Shown piece by piece: positions 1 through 8,575 of a stretch of 64,000 nucleotides of DNA. Source of the stretch: CAITJF01 sp032654645 (GTDB lineage Bacteria; Pseudomonadota; Gammaproteobacteria; Burkholderiales; Gallionellaceae). The notes under the pieces were generated by a model, which made no database searches, was not told the origin of the DNA, and worked only from the letters and a program-made list of their open reading frames with translations. The position numbers were made by a program, and so were the translations under genes. Positions within the stretch are counted from its first letter, which is position 1. Each line of letters opens with the position of its first letter. The stretch spans positions 496,001-560,000 of the forward strand of contig JAULAW010000005.1 in the NCBI GenBank assembly GCA_032654645.1, read 5' to 3'.

Positions 1-1
1 T

Positions 2-439
2 CTTGCGTTATTTACCGACACCGAAAATTTGCGTGCTATGGGTGTGGCGGATGGCGCCATCGCTGTCTTGCAAGCAGGCATTCCGCAAACCAAGGTGGTG
101 CGTGCGGAAGATGCAGAGCACTGGTGGGGGCATCGCAAACAGTGGTTCTTCAAGCCTGCCTGGGGTTTCGGCAGCAGGGGAACTTATCGCGGTTCCAATG
201 TGACTCACCGGGTGTTTGCCGAGATTATGCGGGGGGGCTATGTCGCGCAGCACATGGCTCTGCCTGGTGAACGCATGGTGTGTTTGAAAGGTGCAGAGCC
301 TGTGGCGTTTAAGTCGGATGTACGCTGCTATGTTTATAATGGGCAGGTGCAGCTTATCGCGGCGCGCCTGTACCAAGGGCAGACCACCAATTTTCGCACA
401 GAGGGTGGTGGCTTCGCACCAGTCCGTATCGTCGGTTAG
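2..439 (+). CDS. ATP-grasp-like protein, C-terminal part (5' end outside window)
   Basis: The reading frame is open from the first bases of the window, so the 5' end lies outside; about 145 residues are visible. Seen: a glycine-rich loop KPAWGFGSRGTYRG, then VAQHMALPGERM, then a charged block DVRCYVYNGQVQLIAARLYQGQ followed by TTNFRTEGGGFAPV near the C-terminus. This pattern of a nucleotide-binding glycine loop and a late D-R..N-F metal-binding block resembles ATP-grasp ligases, perhaps the circularly permuted type; this is a fold-level guess. The substrate is not predictable. It ends 57 bases before the likely start of the Sel1-repeat protein on the same strand. Confidence 0.5.
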   Translation, partial: LALFTDTENLRAMGVADGAIAVLQAGIPQTKVVRAEDAEHWWGHRKQWFFKPAWGFGSRGTYRGSNVTHRVFAEIMRGGYVAQHMALPGERMVCLKGAEPVAFKSDVRCYVYNGQVQLIAARLYQGQTTNFRTEGGGFAPVRIVG

Positions 440-496
440 AATATGCGCATGAAGTGCAAAATTTTTATTCTCAAGATGCGACCCAGGGTCAAAGCA

Positions 497-3400
497 ATGA
501 TGAGAGTTTTTTACAAACCAATTTGGGCTGCACTTTTCCTAGCTGCTTGCGCGGGCGCATATGCCGTTGAACAAGCCAAGCCGGAAGCCGGTGTGAAAGC
601 ATCAGAGCCAGCCAAGCTCGGAGCAGAAGCCAGCCAGACTAAAGCGGCAGATGAAGCCAAAACAGCGGATGAAGCCAAGGCAACAGATGAAGTCAAGGCT
701 GCTGATCAAGCCAAGTTGCAAAAGGCGTTCGATGCATACCACGGCGAGAATTACGCTGTTGCGTTGAAAGAGTTTACGCTGCTTGCGGCTAGAGGCTATG
801 CGGCTGCACAGTTCAGTCTTGGCGTAATGAACGAATTGGGGCAAGGCGTCCCGCAGAACTATAAAAAAGCTGTGACGAGTTATCGCCAAGCGGCCGAGCA
901 GGGATATATGGAGGCACAGCACAATCTTGGTGTGATGTACGATCTTGGGAAAGGCGTTCCACAGAGCTACAAGATTGCGGCAGAATGGTATCGCAAAGCG
1001 GCCAATCAGGGCTATGCAGAGGCACAAAATAGCCTTGGGATGATGTATGAGTTGGGGCAAGGCGTTACGCAGGATTACAAGTCAGCGGTAGAGTGGTATC
1101 GCAAGGCAGCCGAAAAGGGCAATGCGGAAGCGCGTCACAGTCTTGGAACGATGTATGCGCTAGGGCAAGGCGTTCCGCAGAGCTATACGGTGGCTGCAGA
1201 GTGGTATCGCAAGGCAAACGAGCAGGAACAGAATAACCTTAAAGAGATTCAAGCGAAGGCCAAGGCGGAAGTGGAAGCAAAGGCTAAGACAGAGGCGGAT
1301 GCAAAAGCCAAAGCAGAAGCTGAAGCAAAGGCCAAGGTAGTGTCAGAAGCAAAGGCCAAGGCAGAGGCGGAAGCAAAGGCCAAGGCAGAGGCGGAAGCAA
1401 AGGCCAAGGCAGAGGCGGAAGCAAAGGCCAAGGCAGAGGCGGAAGCAAAGGCCAAGGCAGAGGCAGAGGCGGAAGCTAAGGTGGTTGAGCAGCCACAGTC
1501 AGAGACCGAAGTTAAAGCAATCCAAGAGTTAACATCTGAGTTGAGTGCAAAGGAGTTGTCCAACACAACCGCCCAAACCAAGGCCGATGAAGAAGCGCGT
1601 GCCACCAAGCAGGCACAACTGGAAGCGAAGGCCAAGGCTAAAGAGGAAGCCGACGCGAAGAAAGCTCAAGCGAAAGCGGAAGCCGAAGCGAAGAAAGCCG
1701 AACAGGCCAAGTTAGCCGCCGAAGCGCAGGCAGCCAAACAAGCCAAGGCCGAAGAAGAAGCCCGGCTGAAAGCCGAAGCCAAGGCGAAAGCCGATGAAGA
1801 AGCGCGCGCCGCCAAGCAGGCGCAGCTGGAAGCGAAGGCCAAAGCCAAAGAAGAAGCCGACGCGAAGAAAGCTCAAGCGAAAGCGGATGCCGAAGCGAAG
1901 AAGGCCGAACAGGCCAAGTTAGCCGCCGAAGCGCAGGCAGCCAAACAAGCCAAGGCCGAAGAAGAAGCCCGGCTGAAAGCCGAAGCCAAGGCGAAAGCCG
2001 ATGAAGAAGCGCGCGCCACCAAGCAGGCACAACTGGAAGCGAAGGCCAAGGCTAAAGAGGAAGCCGACGCGAAGAAAGCTCAAGCGAAAGCGGATGCCGA
2101 AGCAAAGAAGGCCGAGCAGGCCAGACTAGCCGCCGAAGCGCAGGCAGCCAAACAAGCCAAGGCCGAAGAAGAAGCCCGGCTGAAAGCCGAAGCCAAGGCG
2201 AAAGCCGATGAAGAAGCGCGCGCCGCCAAGCAGGCGCAGCTGGAAGCGAAGGCCAAAGCCAAAGAAGAAGCCGAAGCGAAGAAAGCTCAAGCGAAAGCGG
2301 ATGCCGAAGCGAAGAAGGCCGAACAGGCCAAGTTAGCCGCCGAAGCCAAAGCGGCGGCACAAGCCAAGGCCGAAGAAGAAGCCCGGCTGAAAGCCGAAGC
2401 CAAGGCGAAAGCCGATGAAGAAGCGCGCGCCACCAAGCAGGCACAACTGGAAGCGAAGGCCAAGGCTAAAGAGGAAGCCGACGCGAAGAAAGCTCAAGCG
2501 AAAGCGGATGCCGAAGCAAAGAAGGCCGAGCAGGCCCGGCTGGCCGCCGAAGCCAATGCGGCGGAACAAGCCAAGGCCGAAGAAGAAGTCCGGTTGAAAT
2601 CCGAAGCCAAGGCGAAAACCGATGAAGAGACGCGCGCCGCCAAGCAGGCGCAGCTGGAAGCGAAGGCCAAGGCTAAAGAGGAAGCCGAAGCGAAGAAAGC
2701 CGAGCAGGCCAGACTAGCCGCCGAAGCGCAGGCAGCCAAACAAGCCAAGGCCGAAGAAGAAGCCCGGCTGAAAGCCGAAGCCAAGGCGAAAGCCGATGAA
2801 GAAGCGCGCGCCGCCAAGCAGGCGCAGCTGGAAGCGAAGGCCAAAGCCAAAGAAGAAGCCGACGCGAAGAAAGCTCAAGCGAAAGCAGAAGCCGAAGCGA
2901 AGAAGGCCGAACAGGCCAAGTTAGCCGCCGAAGCGCAGGCAGCCAAACAAGCCAAGGCCGAAGAAGAAGCCCGGCTGAAAGCCGAAGCCAAGGCGAAAGC
3001 CGATGAAGAAGCGCGCGCCGCCAAGCAGGCGCAGCTGGAAGCGAAGGCCAAAGCCAAAGAAGAAGCCGACGCGAAGAAAGCTCAAGCGAAAGCGGAAGCG
3101 GAAGCAAAGAAGGCCGAGCAGGCCCGGCTGGCCGCCGAAGCCAATGCGGCGGAACAAGCCAAGGCCGAAGAAGAAGCCCGGCTGAAAGCCGAAGCCAAGG
3201 CGAAAGCCGATGAAGAAGCGCGCGCCGCCAAGCAGTCGCAGCTGGAAGCGAAGGCCAAGGCTAAAGAGGAAGCCGAAGCGAAGAAAGCCGAGCAGGCCAG
3301 ACTAGCCGCCGAAGCGCAGGCAGCCAAACAAGCCAAGGCCGAAGAAGAAGCCCGGCTGAAAGCCGAAGCCAAGGCGAAAGCCGATGAAGAAGCGCGCGCC

Positions 3401-4966
3401 GCCAAGCAGGCGCAGCTGGAAGCGAAGGCCAAGGCTAAAGAGGAAGCCGAAGCGAAGAAAGCCGAGCAGGCCAGACTAGCCGCCGAAGCGCAGGCAGCCA
3501 AACAAGCCAAGGCCGAAGAAGAAGCCCGGCTGAAAGCCGAAACCAAGGCGAAAGCCGATGAAGAAGCGCGTGCCGCCAAGCAGGCGCAGCTGGAAGCGAA
3601 GGCCAAGGCTAAAGAGGAAGCCGAAGCGAAGAAAGCCGAGCAGGCCAGACTAGCCGCCGAAGCGCAGGCAGCCAAACAAGCCAAGGCCGAAGAAGAAGCC
3701 CGGCTGAAAGCCGAAACCAAGGCGAAAGCCGATGAAGAAGCGCGCGCCGCCAAGCAGGCGCAGCTGGAAGCGAAGGCCAAAGCCAAAGAAGAAGCCGACG
3801 CGAAGAAAGCTCAAGCGAAAGCGGATGCCGAAGCGAAGAAGGCCGAACAGGCCAAGTTAGCCGCCGAAGCGCAGGCAGCCAAACAAGCCAAGGCCGAAGA
3901 AGAAGCCCGGCTGAAAGCCGAAGCCAAGGCGAAAGCCGATGAAGAAGCGCGCGCCGCCAAGCAGGCACAGATGGAAGCGAAGGCCAAGGCTAAAGAGGAA
4001 GCCGAAGCGAAGAAAGCTCAAGCGAAAGAGGAAGCGGAAGCGAAGAAGGCCGAACAGGCCAAGTTAGCCGCCGAAGCGCAGGCAGCCAAACAAGCCAAGG
4101 CCGAAGAAGAAGCCCGGCTGAAAGCCGAAACCAAGGCGAAAGCCGATGAAGAAGCGCGCGCCGCCAAGCAGGCGCAGCTGGAAGCGAAGGCCAAAGCCAA
4201 AGAAGAAGCCGACGCGAAGAAAGCTCAAGCGAAAGCGGATGCCGAAGCAAAGAAGGCCGAGCAGGCCAGACTAGCCGCCGAAGCCAAAGCAGCAGAAAAG
4301 GCCAAGGCTGAGGAAGAAGCCCGGCTGAAAACCGAAGCCAAGGCGAAAGCCGATGAAGAAGCGCGCGCCGCCAAACAGGCGCAGCTGGAAGCGAAGGCCA
4401 AAGCTAAAGAGGAGGCCGAAGCGAAGAAAGCCGAACGGGCTAGGCTGAAAGCCGAAGCCAAGGCAGCCAAACAGCCGGTCTTGGAAAACGCGACCAAGCC
4501 GACTGAACTAGCCCAGGCCGAAGGAATTGAATTGATGCATGCTCCAGCCAGTTCACAGGAAAAACAGGTTGAGAGCAGTATTATGGGCTGGGTTACGGCG
4601 TGGACTGGCAAGAATGTACGCGATTACCTGGCGGCTTACGTACCCGACTTTAAACCTGAGGGTGCGAGCCATGATGCGTGGGAAAAAGAACGTTCTGAAC
4701 ACATCAGCAAACTCAAGACCGTAGAAGTTACGGTGAGTGATATTAAGCTCAATATTTTGGACGACAGCCATGCGATCGTTTCGTTTACACAATACTATCG
4801 CTCGAATGGCTATCAAGACCAGGTAGAAAAAACCCTCAAGATGGTCAATCAAGCTGGCCGCTGGTTGATCGCCGAAGAGCGTGCTGGCAAAGCAAATAGG
4901 GTTGATCCGGAAGCCAAGGAGGAGGAAGGAGCGAAGACCAAGCCTACGGAATTATTCCGTTTTTAA
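497..4966 (+). CDS. Giant secreted Sel1-repeat / Ala-Lys-Glu coiled-coil protein with Cds6-like C-terminal domain
   Basis: About 1489 residues. The start at 497 is chosen because AGGG at 485-488 is well spaced and the product then opens with a signal peptide (MMRVFYKP... ending AGAYA); a frame-open ATG at 443 has no ribosome site. Domains by base position: signal and acidic linker (497-720); four Sel1/TPR-like repeats with LG..Y..G.GV.Q.Y..A..WYRKAA patterns (about 735-1220); a 24-bp-unit AKAEAEAK tract (1349-1476); a long TolA-like alanine/lysine/glutamate helix made of 207-bp and 174-bp repeats (1583-4480); and a globular NTF2/SnoaL-like end (about 4560-4910, WVTAWTGKNVRDYLAAY... ...GRWLIAEE) like the C-terminal domain of Cds6-type L,D-transpeptidases. 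I infer an envelope-spanning protein that presents the C-terminal domain at a distance. No enzyme motif is visible. Confidence 0.8.
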   Translation: MMRVFYKPIWAALFLAACAGAYAVEQAKPEAGVKASEPAKLGAEASQTKAADEAKTADEAKATDEVKAADQAKLQKAFDAYHGENYAVALKEFTLLAARGYAAAQFSLGVMNELGQGVPQNYKKAVTSYRQAAEQGYMEAQHNLGVMYDLGKGVPQSYKIAAEWYRKAANQGYAEAQNSLGMMYELGQGVTQDYKSAVEWYRKAAEKGNAEARHSLGTMYALGQGVPQSYTVAAEWYRKANEQEQNNLKEIQAKAKAEVEAKAKTEADAKAKAEAEAKAKVVSEAKAKAEAEAKAKAEAEAKAKAEAEAKAKAEAEAKAKAEAEAEAKVVEQPQSETEVKAIQELTSELSAKELSNTTAQTKADEEARATKQAQLEAKAKAKEEADAKKAQAKAEAEAKKAEQAKLAAEAQAAKQAKAEEEARLKAEAKAKADEEARAAKQAQLEAKAKAKEEADAKKAQAKADAEAKKAEQAKLAAEAQAAKQAKAEEEARLKAEAKAKADEEARATKQAQLEAKAKAKEEADAKKAQAKADAEAKKAEQARLAAEAQAAKQAKAEEEARLKAEAKAKADEEARAAKQAQLEAKAKAKEEAEAKKAQAKADAEAKKAEQAKLAAEAKAAAQAKAEEEARLKAEAKAKADEEARATKQAQLEAKAKAKEEADAKKAQAKADAEAKKAEQARLAAEANAAEQAKAEEEVRLKSEAKAKTDEETRAAKQAQLEAKAKAKEEAEAKKAEQARLAAEAQAAKQAKAEEEARLKAEAKAKADEEARAAKQAQLEAKAKAKEEADAKKAQAKAEAEAKKAEQAKLAAEAQAAKQAKAEEEARLKAEAKAKADEEARAAKQAQLEAKAKAKEEADAKKAQAKAEAEAKKAEQARLAAEANAAEQAKAEEEARLKAEAKAKADEEARAAKQSQLEAKAKAKEEAEAKKAEQARLAAEAQAAKQAKAEEEARLKAEAKAKADEEARAAKQAQLEAKAKAKEEAEAKKAEQARLAAEAQAAKQAKAEEEARLKAETKAKADEEARAAKQAQLEAKAKAKEEAEAKKAEQARLAAEAQAAKQAKAEEEARLKAETKAKADEEARAAKQAQLEAKAKAKEEADAKKAQAKADAEAKKAEQAKLAAEAQAAKQAKAEEEARLKAEAKAKADEEARAAKQAQMEAKAKAKEEAEAKKAQAKEEAEAKKAEQAKLAAEAQAAKQAKAEEEARLKAETKAKADEEARAAKQAQLEAKAKAKEEADAKKAQAKADAEAKKAEQARLAAEAKAAEKAKAEEEARLKTEAKAKADEEARAAKQAQLEAKAKAKEEAEAKKAERARLKAEAKAAKQPVLENATKPTELAQAEGIELMHAPASSQEKQVESSIMGWVTAWTGKNVRDYLAAYVPDFKPEGASHDAWEKERSEHISKLKTVEVTVSDIKLNILDDSHAIVSFTQYYRSNGYQDQVEKTLKMVNQAGRWLIAEERAGKANRVDPEAKEEEGAKTKPTELFRF
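1349..1476 (+). repeat. 24-bp tandem coding repeat (AKAEAEAK unit)
   Basis: Five consecutive 24-bp units start at 1349, 1373, 1397, 1421 and 1445; the last is interrupted by a 6-bp gain. All are in frame in the giant repeat protein. The unit length keeps the reading frame, so copy number can change without breaking the gene. Confidence 0.9.
1583..4480 (+). repeat. Fifteen-copy 207/174-bp in-frame coding repeat array
   Basis: The word GCCGATGAAGAAGCGCG (with small variants) recurs at 1583, 1790, 1997, 2204, 2411, 2618, 2792, 2999, 3206, 3380, 3554, 3728, 3935, 4142 and 4349. Ten intervals are exactly 207 bp (69 codons) and four are exactly 174 bp (58 codons); the short form lacks an 11-residue AQAKADAEAKK-type block. 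Both lengths are multiples of three. Near-identity of copies indicates recent duplication or gene conversion, and makes the array prone to length change and misassembly. Confidence 0.95.
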
Positions 4967-5243
4967 TATATTGCTGAATATATTCCCTGTCATGAATTCC
5001 TGCACATCTGCCAACCATCAAAGTATGAAGGCCAATATCCAAAACGAGTCTGCAGGTTACCGTATGGCATAGCAGTGTCATTACACCCATTGATTGAAGT
5101 TTGTCGCTATGCGCCCTGAGTAGTTGAGTTCTAACAGCTGCCGACTGCCCTACCACGGCTTGTTAATTGATATCCCGTAAAACGTCGCGCCGCCTGCAGG
5201 CGTAAATCCATTTGAAAGAGAAATGAACTTGGTGCGCAATCCT

Positions 5244-6677
5244 ATGAAATACATCTCAACACGCAGCAATGCGCCCACCAAGACTTTTACCGAAATCCTG
5301 CTCGGCGGCTTGGCGCCAGACGGCGGCTTGTACCTACCGGAAAAATATCCGCAGGTGACGCGCGCCGAGCTGGATGCATGGCGGAATCTTTCTTACGCCG
5401 ACTTGGCGTTCGCCGTGCTGTCCAAGTTTGCCGACGATATTCCGGCGAACGACCTGAAGCGCATCATCGACAAGACCTACACCCCCACCGTGTATTGCAA
5501 CACCCGCGCCGGGAGCGACGCGCACGACATCACGCCGCTGCGCACGCTGGAGCCGGGGCTGCACATTCTGGAGCTGTCCAACGGCCCGACACTCGCCTTC
5601 AAGGATATGGCGATGCAGTTGCTCGGCAATTTGTTCGAGTATGCGCTGGACAGGCAACACGACGAGCTCAATATCCTCGGCGCGACTTCCGGTGACACCG
5701 GTTCCGCCGCCGAATACGCCATGCGCGGCAAGCGTGGCATCCGCGTGTTCATGCTGTCGCCGCTGGGCAAGATGAGCCGCTTCCAGACCGCGCAGATGTT
5801 CTCGCTGCAAGACCCCAACATTTTTAATATCGCCATCCGCGGCGTGTTTGACGATGCGCAGGATATCGTCAAGGCGGTGTCCAACGACCACGCCTTCAAG
5901 GCCAAACACAAGATCGGCACGGTCAATTCCATCAATTGGGCGCGCGTCTCGGCACAGGTGGTGTATTACTTCAAGGGCTATTTCGCGGCGACAAAATCCA
6001 ACGACGAGCAGGTCGCGTTTTCCGTGCCGTCCGGCAACTTCGGCAACATCTGCGCCGGACACATCGCGCGCATGATGGGCCTGCCCATCGGCCAATTGAT
6101 TCTTGCCACCAACGAGAACGATGTGCTGGATGAGTTCTTCCGCACCGGCGTGTATCGCCCGCGCGGCACCGATCACACTTACCACACCAGCAGCCCGTCG
6201 ATGGACATTTCCAAGGCTTCCAATTTTGAGCGCTTCATGTTTGATCTGGCCGGGCGCGATGCTGCCAAGGTGCGTGAACTGTGGAACAAAGTGGAAGCAG
6301 GCGGTGCATTCGACATCAAGGGTACGCCGTACTGGGATGCCCTGCCGCAATTCCGCTTCGCTTCCGGCAAGAGTTGCCACGCTGACCGCATCAAGACCAT
6401 CCGCGAGCTGTGGGAGGAATACGGTGTGATGATTGACACCCACACCGCCGACGGAATCAAGGTCGGGCTGGAGCAGCGCCGCCCCAGCCTGCCGCTCATC
6501 TGCCTGGAAACCGCGCAACCGGCCAAGTTTGAGGAGACCATCCGCGAAGCGCTGGGCCGCGAACCGGAGCGCCCCGCCAAACTGGAAGGTATCGAGAACC
6601 TGCCGCAGCGCGTGGTGGTGATGGTTGCCGATGTTCATGCGGTGAAAGATTTCATCACGCAACAAGCGGTGGGCTGA
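5244..6677 (+). CDS. thrC: Threonine synthase
   Basis: Converts O-phosphohomoserine to threonine with pyridoxal phosphate, the last step of threonine synthesis in the cytoplasm. The PLP-lysine motif SNGPTLAFKDMAMQ and the glycine-rich phosphate loop GATSGDTGSAA are present, and the length (about 477 aa) matches the long proteobacterial form. I start at 5244 because MKYISTR is the usual family N-terminus and GGTG lies 8 bases upstream; an in-frame ATG at 5223 follows a GAAAG box but with a short spacer. The usual upstream partner hom is not adjacent: the giant repeat protein ends about 280 bases before. The 256-bp gap 4967-5222 shows no gene. Confidence 0.95.
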   Translation: MKYISTRSNAPTKTFTEILLGGLAPDGGLYLPEKYPQVTRAELDAWRNLSYADLAFAVLSKFADDIPANDLKRIIDKTYTPTVYCNTRAGSDAHDITPLRTLEPGLHILELSNGPTLAFKDMAMQLLGNLFEYALDRQHDELNILGATSGDTGSAAEYAMRGKRGIRVFMLSPLGKMSRFQTAQMFSLQDPNIFNIAIRGVFDDAQDIVKAVSNDHAFKAKHKIGTVNSINWARVSAQVVYYFKGYFAATKSNDEQVAFSVPSGNFGNICAGHIARMMGLPIGQLILATNENDVLDEFFRTGVYRPRGTDHTYHTSSPSMDISKASNFERFMFDLAGRDAAKVRELWNKVEAGGAFDIKGTPYWDALPQFRFASGKSCHADRIKTIRELWEEYGVMIDTHTADGIKVGLEQRRPSLPLICLETAQPAKFEETIREALGREPERPAKLEGIENLPQRVVVMVADVHAVKDFITQQAVG

Positions 6678-6687
6678 TTTTCTTGCG

Positions 6688-7317
6688 ATGAGCGGTGTGG
6701 ATCATCAGGCATTCTGGGACGAACGCTACAGGCAGGCGGGTGAAGACTACCTGTTTGGCGCAGAATCTAACCGCTTTCTTTCCGGACAATCAAATTACTT
6801 TCACCCCGGCATGTGCGTGTTGTCCGTGGCCGATGGCGAAGGCCGCAATAGCACGTGGCTGGCGCAACAGGGGATGGAGGTCACCGCGCTGGAAATTTCC
6901 CCGGTGGCCTTGGCAAAGGCGCGGCGGCTGGCTGCCTTGCGCAATGTGCAGGTGAATTTCGTGCAGGCGGACGCGCTGACGTGGCAATGGCCAGATGCGG
7001 CATACGATGTCGTGGCGGCCATCTTCATTCAGTTCGCCACGCCTGTTGAACGCGACCCGCTGTTTGCCAATATCAAGCACACCCTCAAGTCGGGCGGGTT
7101 GTTATTACTGCAAGGTTATACGCCGCGCCAGCTTGAATACCGCACCGGCGGCCCGCCGTCGGCTGAGAATATGTATACCGAAGCCATGCTGCACGATGCT
7201 TTCGCCGACATGGAAATTTTGCATCTGCGCGAGCACGACGATTTCATCAGCGAAGGGGTGGGGCATCACGGCATGTCGGCGTTGATTGAGCTGGTGGCGC
7301 GCAAGCCGCTTCCTTAA
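6688..7317 (+). CDS. Class I SAM-dependent methyltransferase (TehB-like)
   Basis: 209 aa. Motif I is VLSVADGEGRNSTWLAQQG followed by VTALEISPVALAKARRLA (acidic ribose-binding Glu) and ADALTWQWPDAAYDVV, a standard Rossmann methyltransferase. The short N-terminal FWDERYRQAGEDYLFGAESNRFL block is typical of small TehB/UbiE-like methyltransferases that act on small molecules. The substrate is unknown. It starts 10 bases after thrC and may be co-transcribed. Its 3' end overlaps the convergent oxidoreductase gene by 4 bases. Confidence 0.8.
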   Translation: MSGVDHQAFWDERYRQAGEDYLFGAESNRFLSGQSNYFHPGMCVLSVADGEGRNSTWLAQQGMEVTALEISPVALAKARRLAALRNVQVNFVQADALTWQWPDAAYDVVAAIFIQFATPVERDPLFANIKHTLKSGGLLLLQGYTPRQLEYRTGGPPSAENMYTEAMLHDAFADMEILHLREHDDFISEGVGHHGMSALIELVARKPLP

Positions 7318-8399
7318 CCCAGAAACGGATAATCGGTGTAGCCCTTTTCGCTGCCGCCGTAGAATGCCGCCTGGTCGGGTGTGTTGAGCGCCGCGCCTTT
7401 GGCAAAGCGCGCCGGCAAATCCGGATTGGCGAGGAACGGCACGCCGAATGACACCATGTCCGCTTTATTTGCGCTGAGCGCGGCACTGGCGCGGGCGAGG
7501 TCATAGCCGCTGTTGGTCATGTACACCCCTTGCCAGATTTTGCGCAGCTTGCCGAGGTCGAATGCGGGACCTGCCGCGCCGGGCTTGTCCATGCCCATCT
7601 CAGTGATATGCAGATAAGCGAGGCCGAAGCGGTTGAGTTGTTCGACTGCGTAGCTGAAGGTCGCTTCGGGATTGGAATCGCGCATGTCGTTGAACGGCTG
7701 CAACGGGGAAAGCCGGATGCCGAGGCGGTTTGCGCCCCATACCGCACATACCGCTTCGGTCACTTCCAGCATCAGCCGCGCGCGGTTTGCCAGCGAGCCG
7801 CCATAAGCATCGGTGCGCTGATTGGAACCGTCGCGCAGGAACTGGTCGAGCAGGTAACCGTTCGCGCCGTGGATTTCCACCCCGTCGAAACCGGCAGCCA
7901 GCGCGTTCTGCGCGGCGGCGCGGTAATCCTCGATGATGCCGGGGATTTCAGAGAGTGTCAGTGCGCGCGGCGTTTCATAATCCTGCATGCCCTGATAGGT
8001 GAATACCTGTCCGGCCAATTTAATCGCCGAAGGTGCGATCGGCAGTTTGCCACCGGGCAGCATGGAGGAATGGGAAACACGCCCGCAATGCCACAGTTGC
8101 AGGAAGATGTGCCCACCCTTGGCATGCACCGCATCGGTTACGCGCTTCCAGCCCGCAACCTGTGCCGCGCTGTGGATGCCCGGCGTGGCGGGATAACCCA
8201 CCGCATCGGCAGCGATCTGCGAACCCTCGGTGATAATCAACCCGGCACTGGCGCGCTGCGCATAGTATTCGGCATTGATTGGCTGCGGGACATTGCCTTC
8301 ACCGGCACGGTTGCGCGTCATCGGCGCCATTGCCATGCGGTTGGGGAGAGTGTGGGGGCCAATCCGGATGGGCGAAAATAGCGTGATATCAGTGGTCAT
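7314..8399 (-). CDS. nemA: Old Yellow Enzyme family NADH:flavin oxidoreductase / alkene reductase
   Basis: 361 aa, TIM-barrel FMN enzyme that reduces activated C=C bonds or nitro compounds with NAD(P)H. Seen: N-terminal LFSPIRIGPHTLPNRMAMAPMTRNRA, the HGANGYLLDQFLRDGSNQRTDAYGGS region with the substrate-binding His/Asn pair and the Tyr of the family, and the C-terminal SFGVPFLANPDLPARF phosphate-binding part. A GGAG ribosome site lies just upstream of the ATG at 8399. The symbol is given by family resemblance; the physiological substrate cannot be read from the sequence. Confidence 0.88.
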   Translation of the reverse strand: MTTDITLFSPIRIGPHTLPNRMAMAPMTRNRAGEGNVPQPINAEYYAQRASAGLIITEGSQIAADAVGYPATPGIHSAAQVAGWKRVTDAVHAKGGHIFLQLWHCGRVSHSSMLPGGKLPIAPSAIKLAGQVFTYQGMQDYETPRALTLSEIPGIIEDYRAAAQNALAAGFDGVEIHGANGYLLDQFLRDGSNQRTDAYGGSLANRARLMLEVTEAVCAVWGANRLGIRLSPLQPFNDMRDSNPEATFSYAVEQLNRFGLAYLHITEMGMDKPGAAGPAFDLGKLRKIWQGVYMTNSGYDLARASAALSANKADMVSFGVPFLANPDLPARFAKGAALNTPDQAAFYGGSEKGYTDYPFLG

Positions 8400-8575
8400 T
8401 GGAATCTCCTTGTGATTGTATAGAAACGGTGCAAGAAACTATTTTGGCGGGTGGGGGATCAGGAGCATTTGCCCATTCCGCTCCAAAAAAATGGCTCGCC
8501 AGTATAGCGCCATATGCGTTGCAAAATTGTCGTGTATCACATGCACCTGCTTGTGAGGGCTTATCAGAAAAAACT

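Noticed and set aside
3082..3786. Long antisense open frames (Ala/Ser/Phe-rich) across the repeat gene
   Set aside because: They are mirror images of the repeat codons, repeat themselves at the same period, and have no ribosome sites.
1583..4480. Regular direct repeats that could be taken for a CRISPR or satellite array
   Set aside because: The whole array is one open frame, units are 207/174 bp without short-repeat/unique-spacer alternation, and they encode a coherent Ala/Lys/Glu helix.
5334..6665. 443-codon open frame antisense to thrC
   Set aside because: It is a shadow of a GC-rich gene with strong codon bias; no recognisable domain, and thrC is clearly genuine.
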